A stretch of 64,000 bases of DNA from Rhypophila decipiens (Eukaryota > Ascomycota > Sordariomycetes > Sordariales > Naviculisporaceae). Below are positions 1 through 11,105 of this stretch, piece by piece; the stretch's first letter is position 1, and each line of letters starts with the position of its first letter. The stretch lies in contig MU858159.1 of assembly GCA_033297075.1 (NCBI GenBank), forward strand, positions 58,676 through 122,675, read 5' to 3'. The notes below the pieces were generated by a model. It saw nothing but the letters and a program-made list of their open reading frames with translations, searched no databases and had not been told where the DNA came from. The position numbers were made by a program, and so were the translations under genes.

Positions 1-466
1 TTGCTGGGCTCTTTTGTGTACAGAACTGACTCCTCGAATCTCAGGGCTCATCTCTTATTGCTCTCCGTACTTCATCAACCCAAAATCTTTGAACTGGGGT
101 GGACGGTACTGCTGGATCTGGGCAGCATCTAATGCCATTACGTTTGGTGAGTCTCAGTTCTTCCTCATGACAATCTGTGTCATGTCGTTGCACAAAGTCA
201 GTCTAACAGCTTGATTCGAATTACTACATGTAGTCTTCTTCTACCTCATGCTGCCTGAAATCAAGGGCAGATCCCTGGAAGAAATCGACGAGCTCTTTCA
301 CAAGGGCATCTCGGTCCGAGACTTCCCAAAGTACGAATGCGAGAGCTCAACTAGAGCCCATGAAGTTGCTGTTCATGAGGTCAAGGGGGCCGAGAGAACA
401 CGGGTCGAGAGCTCGGAAGGCGAGAAGAGCCCCGAAGTAGAGCCAAGATCTCAGAGGGAAGTATAA
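1..466 (+). CDS. MFS sugar transporter, C-terminal part (cut by window edge)
   Basis: This is the last part of a 12-TM major facilitator sugar transporter, a plasma-membrane hexose or oligosaccharide proton symporter; the 5' end lies outside the window. Two coding exons are visible, 45-146 and 234-466. The intron 147-233 starts GTGAGT and ends TAG; an earlier intron probably ends with CAG at 42-44 after a CTGAC branch site. The joined frame reads through LISYCSPYFINP and NWGGRYCWIW (TM11-12 region), then FVFFYLMLPEIKGRSLEEID, the family's PETKGxxLEEID signature with I for T, followed by a charged cytoplasmic tail ending EPRSQREV. Substrate cannot be read from this part; the tail resembles lactose/cellodextrin-type and general hexose carriers alike. 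It is convergent with the small secreted protein gene 219 bp downstream. Family call is firm; the exon start at 45 is inferred from the protein pattern. Confidence 0.85.
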
Positions 467-685
467 TTGGCAGGCGGTAGGTATGAAAATCACACATGAG
501 GATGGTGCTTAGGTTACCCGGTTGAAACCAGTTCTGATTAGCAATCTATGCCATACTCTATCTGCTCCTATTACATCGTTCAAGCTCCTGGCTTAAACCC
601 ATATTTCATTCCCTCGCTCTCGTAGCCCTTTAACCACCCAAATGCTAGGGTTGGTCAGCTAACTCAAACTGATCAGGATTGGTCC

Positions 686-1109
686 TTAGAAGCACGAAAA
701 GCCCTGCTCAAGCTTGGCGGTACCAGGGCAGCCACCAACCTCCAGGGGCTCAAACTTGCAGTTGCTGTTGAAGTTGCCGTCCTGGAAGAGGGTCAGCCCG
801 TTGCCTCCGCATCCGACAAGCTTGAACCCCCCAACGCCGCCGGCGGTGAACTCCTGCTCGCAGGGGTTTCCGCTCCCGCTTCCAATGGTGCTTGTCTCCT
901 CACATGGGTTCAGGGCTCCGTTGGTCCTATCAAGTCAAGTTAGTTAGGGGGACCAGGATGTGAGCATGGCATGGCTTGAGGTAGACTGACCATGCCACGT
1001 TTCTCTTGTCACCGGTAGGCAAGGTCAGTGTCCCGGTGAACACAGTGGCCGATGCTACTTGGGACAGAGCGGTCAGGATGACGGCAAGATTGGCGGATGA
1101 GAACTGCAT
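686..1109 (-). CDS. small secreted cysteine-rich protein, 119 aa
   Basis: Two exons, complement(991..1109) and complement(686..926), join across a 64-nt intron (GTCAGT donor, CTAAC branch site, ATAG acceptor) to give 119 residues. The N-terminus MQFSSANLAVILTALSQVAS is a clear signal peptide, probably cleaved near VASA, so the mature protein is about 98 residues. It has six cysteines in the mature chain (NPC, NPC, GC, NC, GGC and FSC near the C-terminus), consistent with three disulfides, and no transmembrane or GPI signal. The pattern GCGGNGLTLFQDGxFNSNCxF resembles a loose group of fungal extracellular small proteins; I know no experimentally assigned function. It is convergent with the sugar transporter and divergent from the cerato-platanin gene, with 2.2 kb between the start codons. 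It could be an effector or a structural wall protein. The gene model is well supported; function unknown. Confidence 0.8.
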
Positions 1110-3324
1110 GTCTTTTTGGATTCTTAGGTCAGCTTTTAACATGAACAGTTGCGCCTCAAGCTGGGTAATGAACATACTGATGATGATGGTGTTTGTGTTG
1201 GGTTGACTTGTATGAGGTGTGTGTTGTGAACTGCTGTATTGTTTATTGGAAGTGGTTGCTTGAATGCTCGAGGATTTATGTGTCCTGATGTGCGAGATTC
1301 AACAACCTTATATCATTTTCTCATCTCCAATAATAACATATCGGCAACTACCTCCCTTCACCAGTCCCACTCCTGAAAAAATGCTCGTACGAGATATAGA
1401 AGCTCTGAAACTCGTTGGCCTCATTGTAATGGTGATAAGGTCGATCGCCATGGCCTTGCTTCATGAGTCAACCAGCTGAGAAAGCATGATGATGTTGACC
1501 CGTCAAGCTTGAGCATACCTTTACCCAGAGTCTTACTTGATATTCGACTCTAATTTGACACGACGAGCTGCCAAGCTCATCACTGAGGCATACTCTAGTT
1601 TCAGAAGAGTGTTTCTAAGTGTAAATAGACGTCCTGGCTGATGGGCTGGGGCACCGGTCATTTTTACGAGCTGATCAAGATTAAGTACTTGGCGATACTG
1701 TCATTGTTGGCACTTCAGGACATCACTATATTTGGTCTCAAAGCATGGTTATTGGGATAAGTGGATTTGTCTCTGTCCTCTAGACAATAGCAGGCTCATC
1801 TCAACGAACAATGATGGCATTCGGGGAGCCTTTACAATATCTCTGTTACGATGGTTAAAGTGATTCTTTTTGCAGTAAAGAATATGTCATGACTTGGACC
1901 CATTCCTTGCTCATCTAGCTTATTATACATTGGGACCCGTGAGTCTGGCCATCGGGAGCTAGGGCGTAAATGTTTGATGCCTAGATCATCATCTAGATTG
2001 AGGAGCACTTGGCTTCTCGATCGTTGTTTTATATGCATGCTGACCCGATGTTGAAGACCACGAGGAAGGTTTGTAATCGTTTCAAGTCCGTCGTGATATT
2101 GGGTAAACTGCGGCGTTAGCATTACCAATCTTCTCAGATATACATTGCGGCGGCGTCTGTACAACGTCTTACCAAGGCCACCGGTAGTCAGCAGACGTTG
2201 TTACCCGGAATAGAGTGAGAGCGAGGGAATGTATGGAAGAGTACAATAGGTATGACTGATGTAATCACCCATCTGATAGTGCAAATCAGGAGCGTGCAAT
2301 CTGTAACAACATGTTCAAGACAAACCTAACAGCCGCATGCGGCCCAGACCATCCGGCATCTCCCCGTCCTCTTAAGGCGTGGGTGCACCAGGGTACGAGG
2401 GTCGTACTGGCATGGCATCGGAGGATTAATTATGATTTTCGGCACTTCTGTTCGACGAGATCCGGTACTCGTTGCTTGAAATAGAAACCTGGTTAAAACC
2501 GGTGAGTTGACCTTGATGCATCGCTGCTTCTGTTTCAACCGCGGACAGACATACTTTGCGGTCGAAACTAAAGTCCGTTGTCTCTCTGTTGGGTCAAGAT
2601 GGCTGGTTGTATTCTTCCCAAATACGAATCGTCCGAGTGTTGGGAATATGTGAGGTGGTTAAGGTCAGTTTGTTATTGTTGCTTTGCGCAAACTCGCCTA
2701 ACAAGCTGCTGCGGTTAATGACCAAAACCTCGTACTCACTTGCCATGTGATCGTGCTGAGTGGAGGCGCAGAGCACCGGCTTCTGTGTTGGAAGGAAACA
2801 TGCAGCATTGGAGCTATATTGCTGGGGTGATTTAGAGTTCACCATGACTTCAGTATTGTGCTACTTGCCTTATTTTACTTGGATAATGGTTGTTTTCTGC
2901 TTGTTGGTTGGTGGTTATACTCACAACGAGATCTTGTTTGCAATTGCACAGACAACTCCACCTCGTGTTGAGGTTCTCCTCCCCGTATCGGCAGTGAGAA
3001 AGTGGAGAAGCCGACGATCGTATGGTCTTGTACAAGCAAGCGACTTCCTCGCCTGCTGTGATCGGTGACCGACTCCCGAAACTCTATACGAATCATCATG
3101 TGGACCTCCTCGTGCGGAAGTCTCGGGCATGTTGTTCGTCACGGTATTTGGTGATAGTTGCGGATGAAAGGAGTGGTCAAGGAAAGGCCTTCTGCATATA
3201 TGAACCACCATCTCCTCTACTCTGGGTGTGACTGTCTCTGTCTCTTTCAATCCATCGCCTCTAGCATATCATCATTGCCTTTTAAATCATCTTCAGGAAA
3301 CTCTTATATAACTCACCAGCTATC
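1110..3324. other. intergenic region between two divergent secreted-protein genes
   Basis: About 2.2 kb between the start codons of the small secreted protein (-) and the cerato-platanin (+). Open frames here are short, lie in competing frames, and show no family pattern. It probably carries the promoters of both genes. I see no repeat, tRNA or mobile element. Confidence 0.5.
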
Positions 3325-3815
3325 ATGTACTTCCCCAAAGCACTCGCCATCTTCTCGCTCGCCACTACATCTTTGGCAACAAGCGGTATGTTTAGAGATT
3401 GAGCCTAGCCATATCTTGTGATAATTTCCATCATGAAGAAACTAATGTCAATTACTTAGTATCCTATGACACCGGATACGACGATGCCGGCAGAAGCCTC
3501 TCAGTAGTTTCCTGCTCAGACGGCCCCAACGGCCTCATCACAAAATATGGCTGGCAAACCCAAGGCCAAGTTAAAGGCTTCCCCAACATCGGAGGCGTGC
3601 AGGCGGTTGGCGGCTGGAACTCGGCCAGCTGCGGTACCTGCTGGAAGGCGACGTACAAGGGCAACACCATCTACGTGCTTGCCGTCGACCATGCCGCAAA
3701 TGGCCTGAACATCGGCCTCGGCGCCATGAACAAGCTCACCAACAACCAAGCACAATTCCTTGGCCGTATCGAGGCCGACGTCTCGCAAGTGGCTTCCAGC
3801 TTCTGCGGCTTGTAG
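3325..3815 (+). CDS. cerato-platanin family secreted protein (SnodProt type)
   Basis: Exons 3325..3385 and 3460..3815 join across a 74-nt intron (GTATGT...TTAG) to encode 138 residues, the usual family length. The first exon is the signal peptide [20 protein letters not shown]. The mature protein begins [20 protein letters not shown], followed by the hallmark [14 protein letters not shown], then [14 protein letters not shown] and a terminal SSFCGL. All four disulfide-forming cysteines are present (CSDG, SC, GTC, FC). Cerato-platanins are expansin-like double-psi beta-barrel proteins of the wall and medium that bind chitin oligomers, loosen polysaccharides and, in plant-associated fungi, can elicit host defence. 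They have no known enzyme activity on sugars. Start choice is fixed by the signal peptide. Identification is firm; the biological role in this species is not shown by the sequence. Confidence 0.96.
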
Positions 3816-5407
3816 GAGTGGCTGGCGGGTTGGAGTGGCCAAGCTTCACGAAGCTGCCGGAAGGATATGAACCTTGTCGCGATTTGTAATGGGAAGTCGG
3901 GCGTTGGGAATGTGAAAGGCTTGGATAATGTTAATGGACATCAAAATGAACTGTTTTTAACCAAGATCAGCAAATTCCTCACGGTCAGGTCAGAGGTTCT
4001 TCAGATATTTCTCAGTCCCACTTTTGTACCATCCGGTGTTAATACTCGACGCAAGACAATAGATTAAGAGCTCGAATCACTCTGATATATAAACCCCCAT
4101 ACTGACACCAATTCCCAGCGAGAACTGGTAGCAGAGGAACGCCCAATGTCGACTGCGTGAGTGGTGACATGGTAAGTACGATACCGGTTCTTGCCCAGCC
4201 CGTTTGTCTGGTCGCGGCCTGGGGTTCTGAGACGTCGTGGGTTCAACCCCGGTGTCAGACCAGCACTTCTCTTCTTTTTTTGGGGGGTTTTTTTTTGGTA
4301 ACAGCTTTTAAAGAGAACACGACCGTGATATGATGCTAGAGAGTTTCCCGTGGTCGTACCGTGTAAACCGTCGCCCTGGAACGGCAGATCATTTGCTGGA
4401 ACGCAGGTGACCCACGAGGCTCGCTCTTTATACAGTAGTAGCACAAAGGCATAAAACGGCGCGGTCCAGGTACAGATCAACATGGCCGGATGCTTGATGT
4501 CGTGACCCGTCTGTAGTAGATACTTTCCGTACATATAAGAAACGACTGGGGACAACCGGAGCATGAGGTCAGCTTCATCGAAGAAAGTGTTGGAGGCGGC
4601 AGAGCATTTACCTACCTCTTAACGAACTGGATCAGTGGATGAGCACGAGCAGCTGAGCCGCTTAAGATCAGGCGGACCTCGCAACTCTAGGATTCCTTCC
4701 CAGTTCGTCTGAGGTTCGAGGACGGGCGAGTGCCGTGGGGGTCAAGTTACCTCGTGAGGCTCATTGGGAGAACTGATGGAACAGTTAAACTGTGGTGGGT
4801 TTCGGTAGGCAACCTGAGGTGGTATGAGGATGCTCATGCCCATCATCCTACGATCCGGGGTTCGGTGGTTACCTCGATGGTCCTTCGCATGTGCATACCT
4901 TCAATTTCACGGTGTTCCTTCAGTGAGGCACATAAAGCCATGGATATGGCATTTGGCTGGAAGCTGTGATGAACTGGCGATCCAAGGTTGGGGACTCATA
5001 AATGTCGCCGTCGGTTCTCGATCGATCCATTCGTCTGAAATTCTGAACCCTGAACCAAACTGGTGGGAAGTCCCGTGCATTCAATGCCGCTGTAAATAAA
5101 GTTTACACTTGCGCCGGTACAATACTGTCTAGCGGTGTGCTAGCACCATGACTACCTGAGCTAGTTACGCGCCAGAAGGTTAGGCGCATACGTCAGCCGT
5201 GGAACACGCTGTAGAACAAAGAACGCACTGTAATTGGCTCTTTGCCGCTGATTGTGCTGCGCCATCAAGGTTCTCGCCGAGAATGGACGTGACCTGAGAC
5301 ATCAGCAGTCGCCGCAACTTCATCATTTCAACGACATTCAGCCTCACGATCAAACCCTATCAATATCAAGAATCCGTCTAATATCTACATCTCTATCTTA
5401 TACCAGC
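3816..5407. other. intergenic region upstream of RNase T2
   Basis: 1.6 kb with no supported gene. A minus-strand open frame at 4064-4564 has no recognisable pattern. A pol III B-box-like GGTTCAACCCC at about 4230 followed by a T run does not fold as a tRNA. The remainder is presumably the RNase T2 promoter. Confidence 0.5.
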
Positions 5408-6683
5408 ATGGCGCCGTCTCTGCAATCCCTCTTCTCCTATGCCGGCAGCCTGCTATCGCAGTTCGGGGCGCAGTCTCCCACCTCTCAGTTCGACAGCATC
5501 CAGCCGCGTCCGATAAGCGGCTCCTCCTCATCGTCCTACTATCAACCCTTGAGCGGCGCTCCGTCATGTCCTATTGATGGACCGATAAGCTGTCACAACA
5601 ACACCCCTATTGCGGGGGACTCGTGCTGCTTTGTCTATCCCGGCGGCCGGATGCTGCTGACCCAATTCTGGGATCAAAAGGTCCATGCTGGCGGCGCTGA
5701 GGAGGATTGGACATTGCATGGGCTTTGGTCAGTTCCTCTTCCCCTTTCTCAATTATTTGCCATTGTATAGGCCGTCGAATCATCTCATCCTATTATCGCA
5801 ATGAAGAAGTTCATGAAGAAGCGAGGTTGACATTGTCTGGACACTGCTAGGCCCGATCTGTGCGACGGCACATATGATCAGTTCTGTCACATGACACCCA
5901 CTTACAACAACATCACCGATGTTCTCGAACACGGCGGCCAGCATGAGCTTCTCGAGTTCATGAACCGTTATTGGCTTGCGGCTTCGTAAGTTTAATGTCA
6001 TTCTTTTCTCACTACGTACTCCCTTGTGGTCTCATGATTCCTATATCGGATGTGAAACTCGCTCCTCGGCAAAGTTGCCGAGCTCCTTCGACACCAGGGG
6101 GCCTAACAGCTATGGACCTCTCGCTTGCTCTTGAACGCTGCCATCGCCACTTGCTCGCATTTCACTTTGTACTGCAAGTGTCAAGAATTCCCTTGAGAGA
6201 ACTCATTCTTACCTAATAATATCCAGAGGCCCCAACTCCCGACTCTGGGAGCACGAGTACAACAAGCACGCGACCTGCATCAACACGTTGGCACCCACAT
6301 GCTACGGGGACCAGCATGCTCCAGGAGTCGAAGTGATCGACTACTTCACCCGCGCAACGGCCCTTTTCAAGACGCTAGACACCTACCACGCGCTCGAAAA
6401 GGCCGGCATTGTGCCGCACAATCGTAGGCACTACCCACTTGTGGACATCCAGAGCGCCCTCGAGACGTACAGCGGTGGCCGCGTGGTATTGAGGTGTGCA
6501 GGAGGCAGGGGAAGCGGCTCCATCTTGCATGAGGCCTGGTATGTTTACTTTGTCAAAGGGAGCTTGCAGACCGGAGAGTTTGTCCCGGCCAAGGACCTGG
6601 GCAGAGAAGGTGATGCTGGCAACTGTTCACCGTGGGTTAGGTACCTCCCCAAGAGGAGGACGGGGAGTATTGATGACTTGTGA
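5408..6683 (+). CDS. ribonuclease T2
   Basis: Three exons, 5408..5727, 5851..5985 and 6227..6683, give 303 residues; introns start GTCAGT and GTAAGT and end CTAG and CCAG. T2 ribonucleases cleave single-stranded RNA through 2',3'-cyclic phosphates with little base preference, usually in the secretory pathway, vacuole or medium. Both catalytic sites are intact: CAS I WTLHGLW (His104) and CAS II WEHEYNKHATC (His161, Glu162, Lys165, His166). The N-terminal half carries the family's paired cysteines (SCPIDGPISC, DSCCFVYPGG). A C-terminal extension after about residue 225 matches the longer fungal forms. Residues 1-20 are only mildly hydrophobic, so the signal peptide is not obvious; an in-frame ATG upstream is possible but 5408 gives the most family-like start. 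The active site suggests a working enzyme. Confidence 0.93.
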
Positions 6684-9600
6684 TGAATCTTTTCTGTCCT
6701 ACTTTTCTCACTTCTTCCGTTCCGGCTCGGGTCTAGAAGGCAGGGCTCACAGGAATTGAGCCCTAGAGCATATGCACTTGGGACGTTTGTTGAGGATAGC
6801 TTACGCTGGTATAGTGAGCTCTTCAAATAAGAAGTGTCCAGACCTTGAGCTGTCTCGCGGCAGTCGCCTCATGCCGATTGTCAAGGGCACTGACAGTTGA
6901 CAGTCGTCGGGATTCGGCATGTGGAATTGGTCTTTTTCGAGATGCTGCCCGTTTTGAAGAGTTTATTGCCTCATTGCCATCTGGAAAAGCATGATCTTCC
7001 CATACCAGGTTTGGCCATGTTGTCGTCTGGGACTTGAAGGTAAGAATCGGCTCACCTTCGGACCTAGTCTGTGCCCCGGGGCCGAACGATTTGAGGAGCA
7101 GTTCGTCATCAAGCTTGACGATCCAATAGAAGCGGCTTTTTGGATAAATCCGACGCCGCGATTTCGAGAAAGGACCGACTTGGTCCTCCGTGTACTGGTG
7201 CAAGCGTGCGGAGGATGGCTTGTGTGTATGCATCGCGAGCATATATCCGTAGGCGGAGAAGCGAAAAAACGTGACCTCAAACACACACAAAGGCAGTCAG
7301 GCGCATGTGAAGTTGTGAACCACTGGGCAGTTTTACCCCATCTGGGGTAAGCACCCCTGTCTGTTTGTGCCCCAGGGACCAGGGCTGGCAGGGAAACTCT
7401 TTCCCCTCCTCTTCCTTCTGGAAACGAGGCCATCCGGCCCTAAGAGCGTTGCAGTTTGGGCGGGCCCTGTCTGCATGAAGGAAGATGGCGGGGGACCAGA
7501 GTTGCGGAGAGAGAGAGAATCGATGAATGGGTACAGTCTTCGTCAGGCACTCCTAGGTCATTCAACAGTAAAACGAATACCAAACGAATATCACGAGCAC
7601 GTACCACTCCATGGACTTTGTGATGTGATGTGATGTAGGCGGGGGAGATCAAGTCGGGAGCTTGCTGTTGAAGAATAACCATCGGACCGACACCGACCCT
7701 GCTGCAGTGCTTTGCTGTCCCATCCGGATGATGACTTGCATGTTGTTGGAACACAAGGCCAGACCCCAGACTCCAAGAGGTTGGTTCTTGGAGCAGGGTG
7801 CCTTTTTGTTCTGTTGACCACACTGGGAGAAATCCTCGCTTTGCACGTGCAGGCTTTGTGAACACCCCGAACATAGCCATCACCGTTTGCTTCCTTATAA
7901 TGACTGGAGTGCAACTGTCGGCAACAGATACATTTTTCATTTCGATATTTCGGACCACGGATAATCCACATGTGCAGGTAGGTAGCAAGCTGTGACGATT
8001 GTACAGTAGTGTGTGTCCATGCATCGATTAAGCGTGTTTAGACATTGGTGTACCAGATTAGGAAGTCTGAGGAACTCGAAAGGGGTACATACGCAGTGGG
8101 AGTCTCCTCACCGTCAAAGCCGTTCTGGCCGTCGTCAAGAGACAGGAGCGACGAGCTACCCCGCAGCGCACATAGGAGAGGGGATCTGGACCTGGTGAAA
8201 TCCTGTCGAAAATCTAGGTGAGGAATTGAGGGAAAGTTGCTACCGGTAATCCGCGTCCAAGATCTGAAATATTACCATAATGAACGGCCAAGCCCACAAC
8301 ACACATCTCGACTCTTGAGAAGGATGAAATGGACGTCTGTGATCAGTGAGTGATACAATAAGGCTCGAAGATGGGACGCTCATCTCGCTCGTAAGGCTGA
8401 ACATGGATTTGAATGTGAGCACTGGTCCAAAGTGGTGATGGTGCGCTCGAAATAGCAACACACACCAAGGAATGAGGCTGATGCTGTGGCTTCGCGATTT
8501 CGGTTCAGTGATTGGAAGCGAGATCTGGTCCAAAGCAAGAATGGAAAAGCGTCAAGAGCGTTAGCCTTTTCGGCCCGAATGTGGGGCACGCTAACGACTG
8601 AGACAGGATGGCGGCTGCCGGGGTTGCCATTGGTTGTGGAGCTCTCCGCATTCCAAAAGAAGCTTAGTCCTCATGTCGGGTCAGCAAGCCAAGATCGATC
8701 TCTTGCTTTTTTTTTGCTTGTCACTTGTTCTTGCTTTGTCCGTCACAAAAACGTTTGTGTTCTCAAATGGCTGAAAACGAAAAAGAATCGCTTCAGAAAA
8801 GAGCGCAAATCCTTGAATGGATGGTTATTGAGCACAATCGTGCCCAGTTCTTCCTTGAGTCAATTTTCATGAGCGTATCCGTCCGTACTAACATCCGTAC
8901 CCATGGTCTAGGCCAGGACGGCAAACTCCATTGGGAGTTTGCATAAACAAGACCACAAAGACGGAGATTACATAAGGCATGGGTCGCTGTGAATCCGTGA
9001 TTCTGGAAACCCCCTTCGCAATCCAGAGCATGAAACAGTATGAGGGCTCGGTCACATAGTGGACTAGTCACTTGGTGAGGTCTCGAATCTATTTTGGCCC
9101 CCGTCGTCGCCGCCAGCTCTCATCCTCGAGCGCAAAGTCAGACTAGGGCTGGGGGCGCATGAATGATGGCGCACCTGGAGATTGATCACGATGGGTCTAT
9201 GGGTGGAACGGAGACCACGACGGCAGCACCTTGGGGGCGCGCACATCAAAGCTGCAAACCCCCAGTAAGCATTGTGCATGACGCGCTCTGATTGGACGGT
9301 TCCAGGTGCTTTAGCAGTGCTTGACTCTGCAAATCACCCATTTGGACCCCTGTCCATGATCAGTCCACACCTTCGACCACGGAACTGAGAATTGGGTAAT
9401 GTCTTGTTGAAGCCTGAGGCAGAAAACTCCTGGCACTTCTCGCTGCGCAACGTTACTGTGTCCGTATCTGGTCATCCCGTTTTGCCTTCTTTTGCCGCGG
9501 ATGTCAATGCGATATTCTGAGAACAAGAGACACGATAGTGAACACTTTCCATTTCTACTGAGCCATTTTACGGATAGGCCTATTCCTTTGTTATAGAACC

Positions 9601-11105
9601 CAAGCCTCGAAGCTGCCAGGAATTTAGTTGCTTCTGTGCCTCCCGACCTCTGGATATCGAGAAGCCATCACATTCATCTGGCAGTAACTTGTTGGAAAAG
9701 GGATTTGTTCCTGGGCAATACATGGAGGGTCTAGCTCTCTCCCTGGTCTCAGATCTCAGGTTTGTTGTGCCTTTGCTGGTCAAAAAAGCAAAGTACAGTA
9801 TCGTGCCACGACGCAGGAACAAGGAGAATTATCCCCTTCATATCCAACCCGACTAAGGCCATATTGAAGTCGGCAGAGTGAGACAGCATGGAGGTCTAGT
9901 CTCTGTGCTTTGGCTACTCAGGGGATCAAAGACAAGATTTGACTGAGCACAGCTGCCATGCCAGTGGATATGGCTCCCTTTTCTCGACATCTACGGGGCA
10001 TCAACCGTCGGAAGAAGCGGTAATCGTCTGACAGCAGCGTTTTTGCCTCTTTTTCATGCTTTTACTCAGCCCATCGTGTGGTTGGACAATGTGCATTAAT
10101 TCGCTGTTTCTGGGAGTCGGTGAGAAGGTCGAGTGTGGGCTGTGCCGTCGCACAGTTTTGGCCAGCTGTCGAAGAGAGAAGGCAGCGAGATTACAGCCCT
10201 CATGCGCTGAAAATGTCAGTGTCGATGGCTGTCGAGAAGCAAGCCACCGCCTGGGCTCAGACGAGATATGGGTGGCTTCAGCATGTCTTTCGCTTCAATA
10301 CGGTATCATCCGTTTTTATCATTGTCAAAGGTTGAGCCTTGTGTCCACTGAAAATGTGCTCGGTTGTCGCTCAGCTCAGTTGCCGTTGGCTGGAAATGAA
10401 GCCATAAACGGACCCCGTTTCTTCTTTCAGCCCCTAGTCCCGATTCAGACACCCATCGCAGCACCCATGCTCCTTCCTCCTGTCTCCCGCTCATTTCCCT
10501 GAATCCCCCCAGCCCAGTCCCCCTTCCCATCCACCCTGGCGCCCAGTCCCCAGTTGACCAGCGACTCTTTGCCCTTTTCCCCCCTTCCTCCCGCCGCATC
10601 TGACAATTTCGAATCCTCTTTCGCCTCGCCTCTCGCCAAAACATCCACTCTACAACATCAAATTGCGACTCGTCCGAACCATGATTTCAGCATAAGGTGT
10701 TCTGGAATTGCGTCTGTTTTCCAGGAGCACAACTATATACATTTCCAACGGTCTCCGTCGCCCTTCTAGCGCTTTTCCCCGCGAGTTCGATTGCCGATTA
10801 CCGTCCTCCCGGCACCCGCGTCGAGTTTGTGTGACGGGCCGATTCAACCCCAGATTTCCAGCAATTAACCTTTCTGGAGTCTCCACGATTGCACATAAGC
10901 GCCCCGGGCCATCTCAACGTCTGCCAGTTCGTCTGATATCAGTGTCGCCGATGCTGAGTCTGTGACCGCCAACGCCTGGTTCCGCTGCGTCCTGAATCGC
11001 CGGGTCTAGGAGTGCCACAGTTGCCACCAGTTCCACCAGTTCGCTGTCGGCGTCGGTGCCAGTACCCTTAATCGTATCCCAGCGACTGCACAGCGTGACG
11101 ACAAC
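6684..11105. other. long intergenic region and probable leader of the Zn2Cys6 regulator
   Basis: 4.4 kb with no supported gene. Open frames up to 194 codons (for example 7440-8024, minus) overlap in several frames and show no domain pattern. From about 10430 to 11100 the plus strand is strongly pyrimidine-rich and then carries several short upstream open frames, as expected for a long promoter and 5' leader of a regulatory gene. No repeat or RNA gene seen. Confidence 0.45.

Noticed and set aside
1832..2164. 110-codon minus-strand open frame
   Set aside because: No family pattern or splice partner; Arg-rich start and scattered composition look random.
4200..4290. Possible tRNA or tRNA-derived SINE: GGTTCAACCCC B-box-like motif, then a T run
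   Set aside because: No cloverleaf can be drawn: a 7-bp acceptor-like pairing exists only over 55 bases, the T stem has a mismatch, and no A box lies at the right distance.
4064..4564. 166-codon minus-strand open frame
   Set aside because: Composition is not protein-like, no ATG context or family pattern, and no partner exons.
7440..8024. 194-codon minus-strand open frame
   Set aside because: No domain pattern, overlaps other long frames, and lies in a region of chance open frames.
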